Translations under genes and position numbers: made by a program
Notes under the pieces: generated by a model
Seen by the model: only the letters and a program-made list of their open reading frames with translations
Databases searched by the model: none
What the model was told of the DNA's origin: nothing
NCBI GenBank assembly: GCA_031216915.1
Contig: CM062297.1
Coordinates: 178,984,356 to 179,048,355 of the forward strand
Direction of reading: 5' to 3'
DNA: 64,000 bases
Source: Pictodentalium vernedei
Taxonomy: Eukaryota > Mollusca > Scaphopoda > Dentaliida > Dentaliidae
Shown: in pieces, positions 44,871-53,851 of the stretch
Layout of the letters: each line of letters opens with the position of its first letter
Position numbering within the stretch: the stretch's first letter is position 1

Positions 44871-45340
44871 CCCCATCCGAATCGACGTTTTGCACCGATC
44901 AGATTGCCGACCAGCGAACGTTCTATCTTCTCTCTCCTGGTCGGATTCGATATGCCTCTCAATTTCGCCAACATGTTTTTATCGCAGACGTCGTTGCGAG
45001 TCTTGGTGTCGGGATGTCCGGCGTTGCACAGATCGTGATCATACACGGCCGCATCCACCCTATTCATGGGTTTGCTCCAAGATTTAGGAGTCAGATCGGC
45101 GTTGAGTCTCTTGTTCAATTTCGTTCCGGGTCCCGTGAAACTGTGACCCGGCAGATGCATTTCGAAAGGTAGACTATTGATCATTTTATTCACGACGCCT
45201 TTGCCTCTGCTCGTTTTCCTTTTTTGATGAATCAAGTCTTGATCAAACCACACACATTGCAAATTCCGCGAAGCATCTGTCTGTCGTTTTTAGTTCGTAC
45301 TTCTCGAGAATTACCCATCTCTGTAACTCTCTTACACTTT
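44871..45340 (-). pseudogene. Polinton phospholipase A2-like part (fossil)
   Basis: It has PFEMHLPGHSFTGPGTKLNK, with the GPGT calcium-loop pattern, then NRVDAAVYDHDLC, the histidine-aspartate catalytic motif, and KTRNDVCDKNMLAKL. This is the compact PLA2 seen in parvovirus VP1 and in some Polinton/adintovirus elements, where it helps virions cross endosomal membranes. It lies directly before the integrase part on the same strand. Whether the two form one protein is open. It is a remnant. Confidence 0.85.
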
Positions 45341-45456
45341 AAGAAATACATTTTTTGAGAGTTATTTAAATTAATTTTGTATTTATTTTTTATTTTATAT
45401 ATAAGTTTAATATTTTCTTTTTTAAAAATTCTGTTCTTATTATATATATATTTTTA

Positions 45457-46119
45457 TCAATTGCTGCTCTTGAGTTCTATCAACTTACCGAATTCCTCCC
45501 TGGCCTCTTTCCTCCCCTTTTCCACATGAGAATACTTCATCTCTTCCTTGATGAGCTGACGAGTCTTGATTCTCACGGCTTCTTTCGTAGCATCGTATTT
45601 CGTTTTCTCGCTCAATATCGTGGAGTATTCTCCATCCGACATCCTACCGTCTTTCAACGCCATCGAGATCATTTCGGATATCGTGTCGATCTTGGAGTTG
45701 GCCAAGATGCGAATCTTTTCATGTTTCCTAGCCTTCAGATATAATTTCCTACTCAAAAAGTTTCCGAGCGTGCTAAACAATCCAGCGGCGAGAGCCACTC
45801 CTTCTATGGTCAACAACATCAGAACGCTAACTGCGGTCGACAACAATCCGATGCCGGCCGCATGTAAACCCATGGAAATCGTGATGAGTGTCGTGTCGAC
45901 CGCGTTGACGAATTTCAGGAGAAGCGAATACTTCTTCTTGAGAGAACGACGAGAATCTCTCTCTAGAGTCAGATACAATTGGATTCTACAGATTTGATCG
46001 ATGCGATACCTCTCTCTTTTTTCTTTTTCTTCTAGCGACGGCGCCGTTGGCAAAACGCCGTTTGGCTTTTCATCCCCGTCATCATCTAACGTCGGATACA
46101 ATTTATTTCTGGTTCTCAT
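45457..46119 (-). CDS. Polinton two-TM conserved protein (fossil)
   Basis: 220 residues. It has an acidic-proline start (YPTLDDDGDEKPNG), a helical charged region, then two hydrophobic segments: VDTTLITISMGLHAAGIGLL and STAVSVLMLLTIEGVALAAG. A KARKHEKIRILANSKIDTIS block and a helical tail with DGRMSDGEYSTILSE follow. This 'VDT.L...G...AAGIGLL...EGVALA.G...KHxxIxxLAxSKLxxI' layout is a conserved Polinton protein of unknown role, presumably membrane-associated. It looks whole. Confidence 0.7.
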   Translation of the reverse strand: MRTRNKLYPTLDDDGDEKPNGVLPTAPSLEEKEKRERYRIDQICRIQLYLTLERDSRRSLKKKYSLLLKFVNAVDTTLITISMGLHAAGIGLLSTAVSVLMLLTIEGVALAAGLFSTLGNFLSRKLYLKARKHEKIRILANSKIDTISEMISMALKDGRMSDGEYSTILSEKTKYDATKEAVRIKTRQLIKEEMKYSHVEKGRKEAREEFGKLIELKSSN

Positions 46120-46177
46120 TTTTATGTTTTTTTTCTTTCTGATATTAGATAAAAAAATTTATGTATGTATTTATTTT

Positions 46178-46197
46178 CTATTCTCCCTTATTTATAT
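46178..46197 (-). promoter_or_regulatory. candidate promoter motif
   Basis: On the minus strand TATAAATAAGGGAGAATAG lies about 60 bases before the two-TM gene and is a looser version of the TATATATA-GGAGAG motif. It overlaps the 3' end of the Cys/His gene. Confidence 0.4.
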
Positions 46198-46584
46198 CAA
46201 CGAGAAAACTTGGACGTATGCTTCCTTCAGCAATAATTTCATGACACATCCCTTGTCTTTTAAAGTCAGACTTCTACGCGCCAATTTCATTTCTTCCGAA
46301 TTGGTGGGCTTATCTTGCCCGCTACAGAAGACTAATCTCTTCCAAAACTTGATCACGTCGTCGATTTGAATGCATTCGAACGCCGGTTCGAAATACTTGA
46401 GGACCATATCTTCCCTTCCCATCGTCAGACACGAATGATCCTCGTGATCGAAGTCTAGATGATCCCGACACCCGACACATCGTTCTTTCAAGAGGCGACC
46501 TAGTTGTTCGTTCACGCAGAATGCGTAGGCTCTCATCAGCATTTTTAAAAGAAACCTTGCTCTCAAAATCTGGGAATCGTTCAT
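46192..46584 (-). CDS. Polinton Cys/His conserved protein (fossil)
   Basis: 130 residues. ERCVGCRDHLDFDHEDHSCL has a CxxC...H..HxxC pattern suggesting a metal-binding finger. A helical region with FEPAFECIQIDDVIKFWKRL follows. Similar 'CxGCxxxxPSQxxHxCL' proteins occur at Polinton ends in many invertebrates, with unknown function. It is the outermost gene before the right TIR, with a strong TATATATAGGAGAG motif about 75 bases upstream. It looks whole. Confidence 0.65.
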   Translation of the reverse strand: MNDSQILRARFLLKMLMRAYAFCVNEQLGRLLKERCVGCRDHLDFDHEDHSCLTMGREDMVLKYFEPAFECIQIDDVIKFWKRLVFCSGQDKPTNSEEMKLARRSLTLKDKGCVMKLLLKEAYVQVFSLI

Positions 46585-46656
46585 GATTTACGTATATTTT
46601 ATCTATTTCGATTCAATATTTATTTTTTTAAATAACTATTTATTTATATATTTTTT

Positions 46657-46674
46657 TTCTCTCCTATATATATC
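46657..46674 (-). promoter_or_regulatory. candidate promoter of the Cys/His gene
   Basis: TATATATAGGAGAGAAAAA on the minus strand, matching the element upstream of the major capsid gene. Confidence 0.5.
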
Positions 46675-46729
46675 AATCACTTTTTTTATTTCCTCTCGAC
46701 AAAACCGATTCTATCACGATTCACCTCAC

Positions 46730-47401
46730 AAAACTCGCGAGGTGAATCGACAAATCGTTTTTTCGCCGATCGGATCGCACCCTCGACCATCCGGAACGCG
46801 AACGTGGTGGTGTCCCAGAACTCTCAAACAGCATGTTTCGATGTACCGGAGGCCGAAATCGTTTTTTTTTAAAAAAACTCCACGATGAGTAACTACGCTT
46901 TACACCCACTTCGCGCCGTTGGCGAACGTCGGGAAAACGTTTTGAGATCGATTTCCTGTCCTAGAACTCTCAATCGTTTTTTCACCGATCGGATCGCACC
47001 CTCGACCGCTCGAAATGCGATCGCGAAGGTCGGTGTCTGACCTCTCAAAACGCATTTTTGATGCTGTCCTAGAACTCTCAAAGCGTTTTTTGTTTGCGTT
47101 CGCCGACGATAGATCGAATGTCTGATCCGCGATGGGAACGTCGACAAAAATTTTTAAATTTACATTTCTTCAAATTTTATACATTTTTGCCTTCCGAGCG
47201 ATGTGTCGAATTCGCACTCATTCGCCAACGGCTGTTTGAACGATCAAAAGTGCGATCCGAGCGGTCAAAAAACAATTGAGAGTTCTGGGACATCATGAAA
47301 AAATGACATTTTTACACTTTGTACACGATTTAACACTGAATCCCTATGGCGGTACACGTACATGTACCGTTTTTTGAAAAATTGTCCTTTAACTCGCATT
47401 T
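46730..47401 (-). repeat. Polinton right TIR
   Basis: It is the inverted counterpart of 29726-30424. The outermost ~10 bases seen at the left end (AGTAGGTGAT) are not recognisable here. Confidence 0.9.
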
Positions 47402-47407
47402 GTTGGG

Positions 47408-47930
47408 TAACGGGCTGAAACCTGTAGTTCAAAATTTTGACTTTGGAGGGGGTGCTGATGGAATTGTCCACTTGTTGGAAATTATGTAGTTCAAATTTTA
47501 ACTATCGGGACCGTGAAGGGGTGCAATTAGAAATATAGAGTGGACAAACCCCCATCCGACCGAGACCACTGAGCAACGTCCATGTTGCTTCTTGCGGCAT
47601 TTTGCGATTCTGGGTGGAAACTCCACACCGTTGGTGTTTCAGTAGTGCTCCACTAGTATCGAACTGTGTTCTACTGGGTGGTAGAAAACCTAGCTAACAC
47701 ATAAAGAAGTATACTCTGGGTGGAAACTTCACCCAATTGGTGTTTCAGTAGTCTTCCACTCGTATCGAACTATGCGCTACTGAGCGGTGCAAAACCTAGC
47801 TAATATATAAATAAGTATACAGAATAACTATGTTTTTCACATAATCATCATCAAATAGCTCATTACGTAAATGTCGAACGAAACGCATCTAATAAATATA
47901 TGACGTCAGAAGTCAACTTAGATAATAATG
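47408..47930. repeat. outer right arm of the long-TIR element
   Basis: It mirrors 28510 down to about 26735: TAACGGGCTGAAACCTG, 'cccatccgaccgagaccact', two ~105-bp units and 'tgacgtcagaagtcaactta'. It contains no gene. Confidence 0.75.
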
Positions 47931-48269
47931 TAAGTCAGAGAGAACTGTGGTGGATTCTAGACGTTAACATTGCATTATTCTTCTTATTATTATTAAAAGG
48001 TTTCATCAGAAGGTATCCTCCAATAATATATCCAATAATACATCACCGCGCCATGGCTATCCTCCAATACTTTAATGAGGATGAGTCACTCATTCGCGTA
48101 ATTATTACATTACCCTGTGACTTATTTGCTCGATTGCATTCGAGCACTGCCTGTTCCAACAGCTACTGGATCGACTCTTGGCCTCAGGATCAAATATGGC
48201 AATGTTATTCGCAAGGGAAATAACTCTGTATAAATAGATACAGATAACGGGTGGAAGGAGAGGTTGTTA

Positions 48270-48687
48270 TTTATTATTTATTTATTTATTGGTGTTTAAG
48301 GTCACATACTTATGCAAAATTGCCAATCATGACCGTGACAGTTTTACGGGTGGAGGAAGCCGGGGTGCCCGGAGAGAACCACCGAGCAACGACGAGCAGC
48401 TGCCAGCTCCCCAACATCGTAACTCCGCACTGCAGCACAGGCAGGGTTAGATTGGTTGAAGACATGCGCACCATCGACGTGCATTACGCCTTAGTACACA
48501 GCGTCACCACGCCCCCATGTGGACAATAGGGGTTACGTGCCTCGCCCAAGGACACAAAGCGGGAGTCCGAATCGATCGCCCAGACGGTCACCCATCCGTG
48601 GACTAACCGGGCTCGACGTTGCTTAACTTCGGTGATCTAATGAGAACCGGTTACCGCAACGCCACCGCAACGCCACCGCGCCCCCTC
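48270..48687 (-). mobile_element. SINE with 5S-rRNA-derived head, full length (copy S5)
   Basis: A perfect 11-bp duplication AGAGGTTGTTA lies at 48259-48269 and 48688-48698. The minus-strand head has ATCACCGAAGTTAAGCAACG, then CCCGGTTAGTCCACGGATGG and GTGACCG, closely following 5S rRNA. The shared body (CCTTGGGCGAGGCACGTAAC) and an (AATA)n tail follow. It is the longest 5S-headed copy here. Confidence 0.9.
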
Positions 48688-48952
48688 AGAGGTTGTTAAG
48701 ACTAAATGGGATGCAATAAGAATAGATAGAATATGTTGTCATGTTGTTTTGGGCGATTATAGGAAATACCGAGGATTCTTGTAGATTCCACGCCGGCAGA
48801 GAAACTCCAGGTCATTCGAAGACATCCCCAGTAGACACTCCCGTATTGTTGGAAGTTCACAGTTAGCAAGTGCCTGAAGTAAATAAAATGGACGCCGAAA
48901 AGACATATCACTCTACCAATAACACGCTCTGCGCACGGGAGCCGACACCGCT

Positions 48953-49157
48953 TGAAATATCTTATCTTGGCATCGACAGATGCCCACAGATTTAACTGCA
49001 GCAGAAGTACTATTAACGGATTCAACCACATGAAATCTGCTGTTCATTTCATCATTTATTTATCAAAAGTGGTGGGCGGAAACGTGTCAGTCACGCATGT
49101 ACAAATGTGGGACCCGCAACCGGAACAAGCCGGTGTGCGTAAATGCAGAATACAACA
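48953..49157 (-). repeat. Ty3/gypsy 3' LTR
   Basis: 205 bp, identical to 53235-53439 except for one base. Confidence 0.95.
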
Positions 49158-49350
49158 CTTTACCTCCTTCGATGGAAATTGTCTGAGAAATCAGAGTTAG
49201 TACTTTTCTATGAGTCTATCTGGGGGCTTTCGTACACGAACAGGGTAGCGTCTCTCAGAAGTCTCAATAGGACCGTGGGGCTCGGATGCATCAACATCAC
49301 CCCTTACATCGGGTTCACTGGGCACACTTGTATTTTGGAGAAGAACATCT

Positions 49351-52300
49351 CTAGAACATGACAACTCTACCGCTGACCCACTTCTCACTTCCAGTCCTAA
49401 AATTTCGCACTGACACCTGCTGATTCACCTCAAACTCACGTAATCCACGTTTATTATGAGCCGATGTGTGTGTCTCTTGTTTGGTTTCAACTAACACCCT
49501 TAAATCAGGCTTTAAGGCATCAAAACGTGTTCGAATGTTCCTGTTTAAAAACAAACTAGATGGAGTGACAGTAGTGGTTGTATGTGGAGTAGTACGATAC
49601 ATCAACAGGAAATTTGCTAAACGATGTGATAGTGTAATGTTCTCTTCAGCAGTCTGCATATCAAACAGATGTTTGCGTAAAGCTTGCTTCACAATTTGAA
49701 CAGTTCTCTCTGCTGCTCCATTCGAAGCTGGGTGGTATGGAGCCACTAAGATATGTTTGATATTATTCATCTGTATGAATGTTTTGAATTCATTCGAAGT
49801 AAACTGGGGACCATTGTCTGATACAATCTGTTCAGGTAGACCGTAAGATGAAAATAATTTTCTGAGAACTTCCAATGTCTTGGTAGTAGTTGTTACATAC
49901 ATAGGAATTACTTCTATCCACTTAGAGTAACTGTCTATTAAAATAAAATAACACTGCTTCTTAAACTCTGCGAAGTCCACATGAACTCTCTGCCATGGCC
50001 TAGAGGCCCACGGCCAATGATAATACGGCATAGCAGAAGGTAGATTTCTGGTCTTTGCACAAACATCACATTGTTTGGCCACTTCTTCTATATTGGCATC
50101 CAACTTGGGCCACCACATAATACTACGTGCTAGAGCCTTCATTCGGCAAGCTCCAAAATGTTCGGAATGCAATTCACTTAGTAATCTGCCTCGAAAAACA
50201 CTTGGTATAACAACTCTTAATCCCCACAGGATACAACCTTGTTCGACGGTTAATTGATGTCGCCGCATAAAGTATGGTTCTAATGTTTTGTCGGTTAAAC
50301 GTTCAGGCCAACCTTGTAGTGTAAGTTTCAACACTTGAGACAGAACCGAATCCTCTAACGTGCTCTTCCGAATGTTATCACTGGTTACGGGAAGGTCATC
50401 AATAAATGAAAAACTAAATACATCACACTCTAAATACTCACTATCAGTATCAGAATTGCTTGGTAATCGTGATAACGCATCTGCATTAGCATGATCACTC
50501 GATTTACGATACTTAATATCATATATGTATGCAGACAAAATTATTGCCCATCTTTGAAGCCTTGCTGCCGCTAAAGTAGGAATGCCTGCCTTTGAATCTA
50601 AAATCAACGAGAGAGGTTTGTGGTCTGTGAACAATGTAAATTTCCGTCCATACAAATAGCGATGAAACTTTTTCAAGCCAAAAATGATTGAAAGAGCTTC
50701 CTTCTCTATCTGTGAGTAATTACTCTCAGCTGGTGACAAAGTGCGCGAGGCAAATGCAATTGGCTGCTCAACACCATTTGGCATAATATGAGAAATCACA
50801 CAACCCAAACCGTAACTACTGGAGTCACACGCTAGGGAAATTGGCTTGTTGATATCATAATGAACCAAAATATCACAATTCAATATGAGTTTTTTACTTT
50901 TTTCAAAAGCAAATTTACAATTTCTGTTCCATTCCCACTTTTTATTAGCTTGAAGCAAATTGTACAATGGCTTTAATTCAGAGGAAAATGCAGGAATGAA
51001 CTTCTGATAATAATTTATTAAGCCTATGTAAGACCTTAACTCTGTTACATTACAAGGCTCTGGAGCATTAACAATTGATTCAATTTTTTCATCAGTAGGT
51101 TTAATACCCTTGGCATTCACAATATGGCCCAAGTATTCAAGTTCAGTTTTGAAAAATACACATTTAGTCTGCTTAGCTTTTATACCATATTGTTCTAACT
51201 TCTTCAAAACATTATTCAAATCTTGTATGTGTTCGGTTTCAGTAGCCGAAGACACCAGAATATCATCCATGTAACATACCGTGTTACCTACCCCCTTCAA
51301 TATTCTGTCCATGACGGACTGGAATATTGACGGTGCTGAGGAAATTCCATAACTCAGTCTGTTATATGAATAAAGACCTTGTGGCGTATTTATGACCAAA
51401 AACTGTTTTGAATGTTCATCCAACTCTAACTGTTGGTAGGCCTGTGTAAGGTCAATTTTGGTAAAATATTTACCACCTGTTAAAGTAGCAAATAAATCCT
51501 GTGGATTGGGTAACTGGTAATTATCTTTTTCAATAACTCTATTGACAGACACTTTATAATCTCCACATAATCTTATGGTATTATCTTTTTTGGGAACCAC
51601 AACAATGGGAGTACCCCAGTTAGACTGTTCTACCTTTTCAATTACCCCCAAACTTTCTAACCGATCTAACTCCGCTTTAATTTCTGATTTCAAAGCATAT
51701 GGCACCGGACGCGCCTTATGAAAAATTGGTTGGGCATCAGATTTAACTCTTATCGTAGCCTTAAAATCTTTTATCATCCCAATACCAGGGTTGAAAACCG
51801 ATTTGTATCTTTTTAAAAGTGCCTCTAAGTCCTTGAATGTTTCAGACTTACTGTTGGCATTTACACTGAAAATGCTTTCCCAGGGTAGCTTAACCTTTTC
51901 TAGCCAATTTCTACCTAACAATGGTGGTTTATTGCCCCTTACAATATACAATGGTAAAGTTTCACTTTTATTTTCATGTTTCACAGTTACATTACATTTA
52001 CCTAACAATGGTAACATGTCACCAGAGTATGACCTCAATACTGCATTGGCACTATTACATGGAACGGACGCAAATTTGTCGCGATACAAACTTTCTGATA
52101 TGATACTGACTGCACTACCAGTATCAATTTCCATTTCAACAAATTCATTATCAATGTTAACAGTTGCCATGTACTTTTTTGAATCAGTTAAATTAATAGT
52201 AAAAATTTCAAAGATATCATCACCACCCGCATTCACATCAAACACCCTGTCACCAAATTTGATCTGACTAGCATCCGGGCTCATTTCCGAAATATTCTTA

Positions 52301-53190
52301 ACGTGTGTTTCACGTTTTTCAGATCGACATGCGGACGTCACATGACCACTTCTTGAACAGTTACTACACCAAATACTTTTAGGTTTTTTGTGAGATACAA
52401 CTGTCTTCGTTTTACAAGCAACGCCAAAATGGCCTCTCAAATTACATTTATTGCAAAATGCTTCACGAGCGGGGCACTGTTTATCATTCGCATAATGACC
52501 CTCACGTCCACAACGAAAACACTTAGAAATTTTACGTTTCGGTTGGATTTTCGGTTTACCCGATTTGACACTATTCACAGATGACGTGTCCACAGTCACG
52601 CCCTTAAAATCATGTTCCATTTTTCCAGCCTGAATATCAACAGCCTCCATAGCTCGAGCAAACGTTTGTAGTTTTTCCAAATTTAAATCAGCACCCTTCT
52701 CAAGCAATTTACGACGTAAATATGATGATTTACACCTTTCTATGACCTGATCTCGAATTTGTTCGGATTTATTGGCTCCAAAGTCACAATTGTCAGATTG
52801 ACGTGATAACCGAGACACAAATTGATCGATAGTTTCAGAATCATTTTGACGCATTTGTCTAAAGATGTGACGTTCGTATGGAACATTTAATTGTGGAATA
52901 AAATAGGCATCTAACGTTCTGACAGTTTTTGCGTACTGGTTTGCCACGGTCGTCTCACCCTCGGGCGGGCCTGGGTCGGTCAAAGTTTCAAACAAGTCCT
53001 GTACATCGACACCAGCACAATGCATCAATAATGCCGTTTTTTGTGTTACGTCCGTTACCCCTTTTCCCATTGCAAAATATTCAAACGTTCGTTTCCATCG
53101 TTTCCAACGAGGGGCAACGCTGGTCTGATCGCCTTTGCAATCAAAAGTTTGAATACCACCGATAGCACCAAATTCAATATGTTGAGCCAT
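49351..53190 (-). CDS. Ty3/gypsy Gag-Pol polyprotein (fossil element)
   Basis: About 1,279 residues from the start MAQHIEFGAI. An in-frame ATG further upstream (53313) lies inside the LTR and is a less likely start. Parts in order: Gag with zinc knuckles (CFRCGREGHYANDKQCP, CNKCNLRGHFGVAC, about residue 222 on), aspartic protease (DTGSAVSI, about 353), reverse transcriptase (YMDDILV, about 638), RNase H (ACDSSSYGLG; TDHKPLSLIL), then integrase. The integrase has an HHCC finger (HFGACRM..CDVCAK, about 1010) and a DDE core (VHVDFAEF, VSDNGPQFTS, NGAAERTVQ). Gag and Pol share one frame. The exact gypsy clade is not settled by eye. Confidence 0.93.
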   Translation of the reverse strand: MAQHIEFGAIGGIQTFDCKGDQTSVAPRWKRWKRTFEYFAMGKGVTDVTQKTALLMHCAGVDVQDLFETLTDPGPPEGETTVANQYAKTVRTLDAYFIPQLNVPYERHIFRQMRQNDSETIDQFVSRLSRQSDNCDFGANKSEQIRDQVIERCKSSYLRRKLLEKGADLNLEKLQTFARAMEAVDIQAGKMEHDFKGVTVDTSSVNSVKSGKPKIQPKRKISKCFRCGREGHYANDKQCPAREAFCNKCNLRGHFGVACKTKTVVSHKKPKSIWCSNCSRSGHVTSACRSEKRETHVKNISEMSPDASQIKFGDRVFDVNAGGDDIFEIFTINLTDSKKYMATVNIDNEFVEMEIDTGSAVSIISESLYRDKFASVPCNSANAVLRSYSGDMLPLLGKCNVTVKHENKSETLPLYIVRGNKPPLLGRNWLEKVKLPWESIFSVNANSKSETFKDLEALLKRYKSVFNPGIGMIKDFKATIRVKSDAQPIFHKARPVPYALKSEIKAELDRLESLGVIEKVEQSNWGTPIVVVPKKDNTIRLCGDYKVSVNRVIEKDNYQLPNPQDLFATLTGGKYFTKIDLTQAYQQLELDEHSKQFLVINTPQGLYSYNRLSYGISSAPSIFQSVMDRILKGVGNTVCYMDDILVSSATETEHIQDLNNVLKKLEQYGIKAKQTKCVFFKTELEYLGHIVNAKGIKPTDEKIESIVNAPEPCNVTELRSYIGLINYYQKFIPAFSSELKPLYNLLQANKKWEWNRNCKFAFEKSKKLILNCDILVHYDINKPISLACDSSSYGLGCVISHIMPNGVEQPIAFASRTLSPAESNYSQIEKEALSIIFGLKKFHRYLYGRKFTLFTDHKPLSLILDSKAGIPTLAAARLQRWAIILSAYIYDIKYRKSSDHANADALSRLPSNSDTDSEYLECDVFSFSFIDDLPVTSDNIRKSTLEDSVLSQVLKLTLQGWPERLTDKTLEPYFMRRHQLTVEQGCILWGLRVVIPSVFRGRLLSELHSEHFGACRMKALARSIMWWPKLDANIEEVAKQCDVCAKTRNLPSAMPYYHWPWASRPWQRVHVDFAEFKKQCYFILIDSYSKWIEVIPMYVTTTTKTLEVLRKLFSSYGLPEQIVSDNGPQFTSNEFKTFIQMNNIKHILVAPYHPASNGAAERTVQIVKQALRKHLFDMQTAEENITLSHRLANFLLMYRTTPHTTTTVTPSSLFLNRNIRTRFDALKPDLRVLVETKQETHTSAHNKRGLREFEVNQQVSVRNFRTGSEKWVSGRVVMF

Positions 53191-53234
53191 TGTGCAAAAA
53201 TACACACCAAAATAGGAACACCACTCGTCGCCAC

Positions 53235-53439
53235 TGAAATATCTTATCTTGGCATCGACAGATGCCCACAGATTTAACTGCAGCAGAAGTACTATTAACG
53301 GATTCAACCACATGAAATCTGCTGTTCATTTCATCATTTATTTATCAAAAGTGGTGGGCGGAAACGTGTCAGTCACGCATGTACAAAAGTGGGACCCGCA
53401 ACCGGAACAAGCCGGTGTGCGTAAATGCAGAATACAACA
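53235..53439 (-). repeat. Ty3/gypsy 5' LTR
   Basis: 205 bp with TG..CA ends, partner of 48953-49157. Confidence 0.95.
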
Positions 53440-53524
53440 CCGCTTATCACCATAGGAATGATATCACAACATGCGGGCTACTATGAAATTCTTCAATGGG
53501 CCTCGATCCGCCCCTCGTCTAGTA

Positions 53525-53660
53525 CTTGCGGAGTTAGTAATTGACAGCCTAACAGTTGCTTGCCGCTGCGAGATGGTTCTCGCCCTATACTCCGGCTTCC
53601 CACACCCGTAAAACTGTCCGACACGAGATAACCCGGTCCGTCGAAAGTGTCGTTAAATCA
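53525..53660 (+). mobile_element. SINE 3' fragment (copy S6)
   Basis: It covers the last third of the tRNA-type SINE in plus sense: 'ctccggcttcccacacccg', 'aaactgtccgacacgagata', GTGTCGTTAAATCACAATAA. Head and body are missing, consistent with 5' truncation. Confidence 0.7.
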
Positions 53661-53851
53661 CAATAAAAAGTGCGGAACTGACTGATCATTGACGCATTTG
53701 CTCGCTCTCAAATTGAAAAATCATCGTGACATTATGAAACAAATCAATCTGTGGAACAAAGTTTCGCCGCCTCTGATGTTATACAATAAAGTCATGCAGT
53801 AAGATATGATACATCCTTTGAAAACAGATCTAGTGGGGATAATGGTACTGC

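Larger units (their letters stand above)
29726..47401. mobile_element. Polinton (Maverick), fossil, 17.7 kb
   Basis: A self-synthesising, capsid-bearing element. The left end starts AGTAGGTGAT. TIRs of about 0.7 kb (29726-30424 and 46730-47401) are roughly 95-97% alike by eye. GTTGGG at 29720-29725 and 47402-47407 is the 6-bp target duplication expected of Polintons. Plus-strand parts: conserved PX-like protein, small basic protein, packaging ATPase, minor capsid protein, GG-rich hydrophobic protein, repeat protein, protein-primed polymerase B, protease part, fibre-like protein. Minus-strand parts: a 35.7-kb unknown, CARD, major capsid protein, integrase, PLA2-like, two-TM protein and Cys/His protein. 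Some genes look whole and others are broken, about ten breaks in all. Moderately young; a SINE inserted later. Confidence 0.95.
26735..47930. mobile_element. long-TIR foldback element holding a solo LTR and a Polinton
   Basis: The left arm (about 26735-28743) is mirrored by 29488-29725 plus 47408-47930. From outside inward both arms share 'ttgacttctgacgtcatata', a ~105-bp tandem unit, 'catggacgttaa..tggtctcggtcgg' and a diverged palindromic MITE. The unique core is 28744-29487. Without the inserts the element is about 2.5 kb. The solo LTR (26993-28065) lies in the left arm and the Polinton (29726-47401) in the right arm. No protein is encoded, and exact outer ends and target duplication were not resolved. 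Confidence 0.7.
48953..53439 (-). mobile_element. Ty3/gypsy LTR retrotransposon (looks whole, young)
   Basis: 4.5 kb, minus strand. LTRs at 48953-49157 and 53235-53439 (205 bp each, TG..CA) differ at one position. CCGCT is duplicated on both sides (48948-48952 and 53440-53444). A primer-binding-like GTGGCGACGAGTGG follows the 5' LTR, and a purine-rich GAAGGAGGTAAAG precedes the 3' LTR. One long frame encodes Gag and Pol together. The near-identical LTRs imply a recent insertion, into a TIR of another element. Confidence 0.95.
47931..53540. mobile_element. second copy of the 2-kb long-TIR family, interrupted
   Basis: Core-like subrepeats (48000-48240) are followed by a TIR-like segment (about 48887-48952, continuing at 53440-53500). 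The pieces 'aaaatggacgccgaaaagac' and 'cgcttatcaccataggaatg' align with 13803-13900 of the first copy. A SINE (48270-48687) and a Ty3/gypsy element (48953-53439) have inserted into it. The other TIR was not found. Confidence 0.6.

Noticed and set aside
53190-53313. Signal-peptide-like start (MWLNPLIVLLLQLNLWAS) of the long gypsy frame
   Set aside because: It lies inside the LTR and recurs in the other LTR without a gene; the downstream methionine MAQHIEF is a better Gag start.
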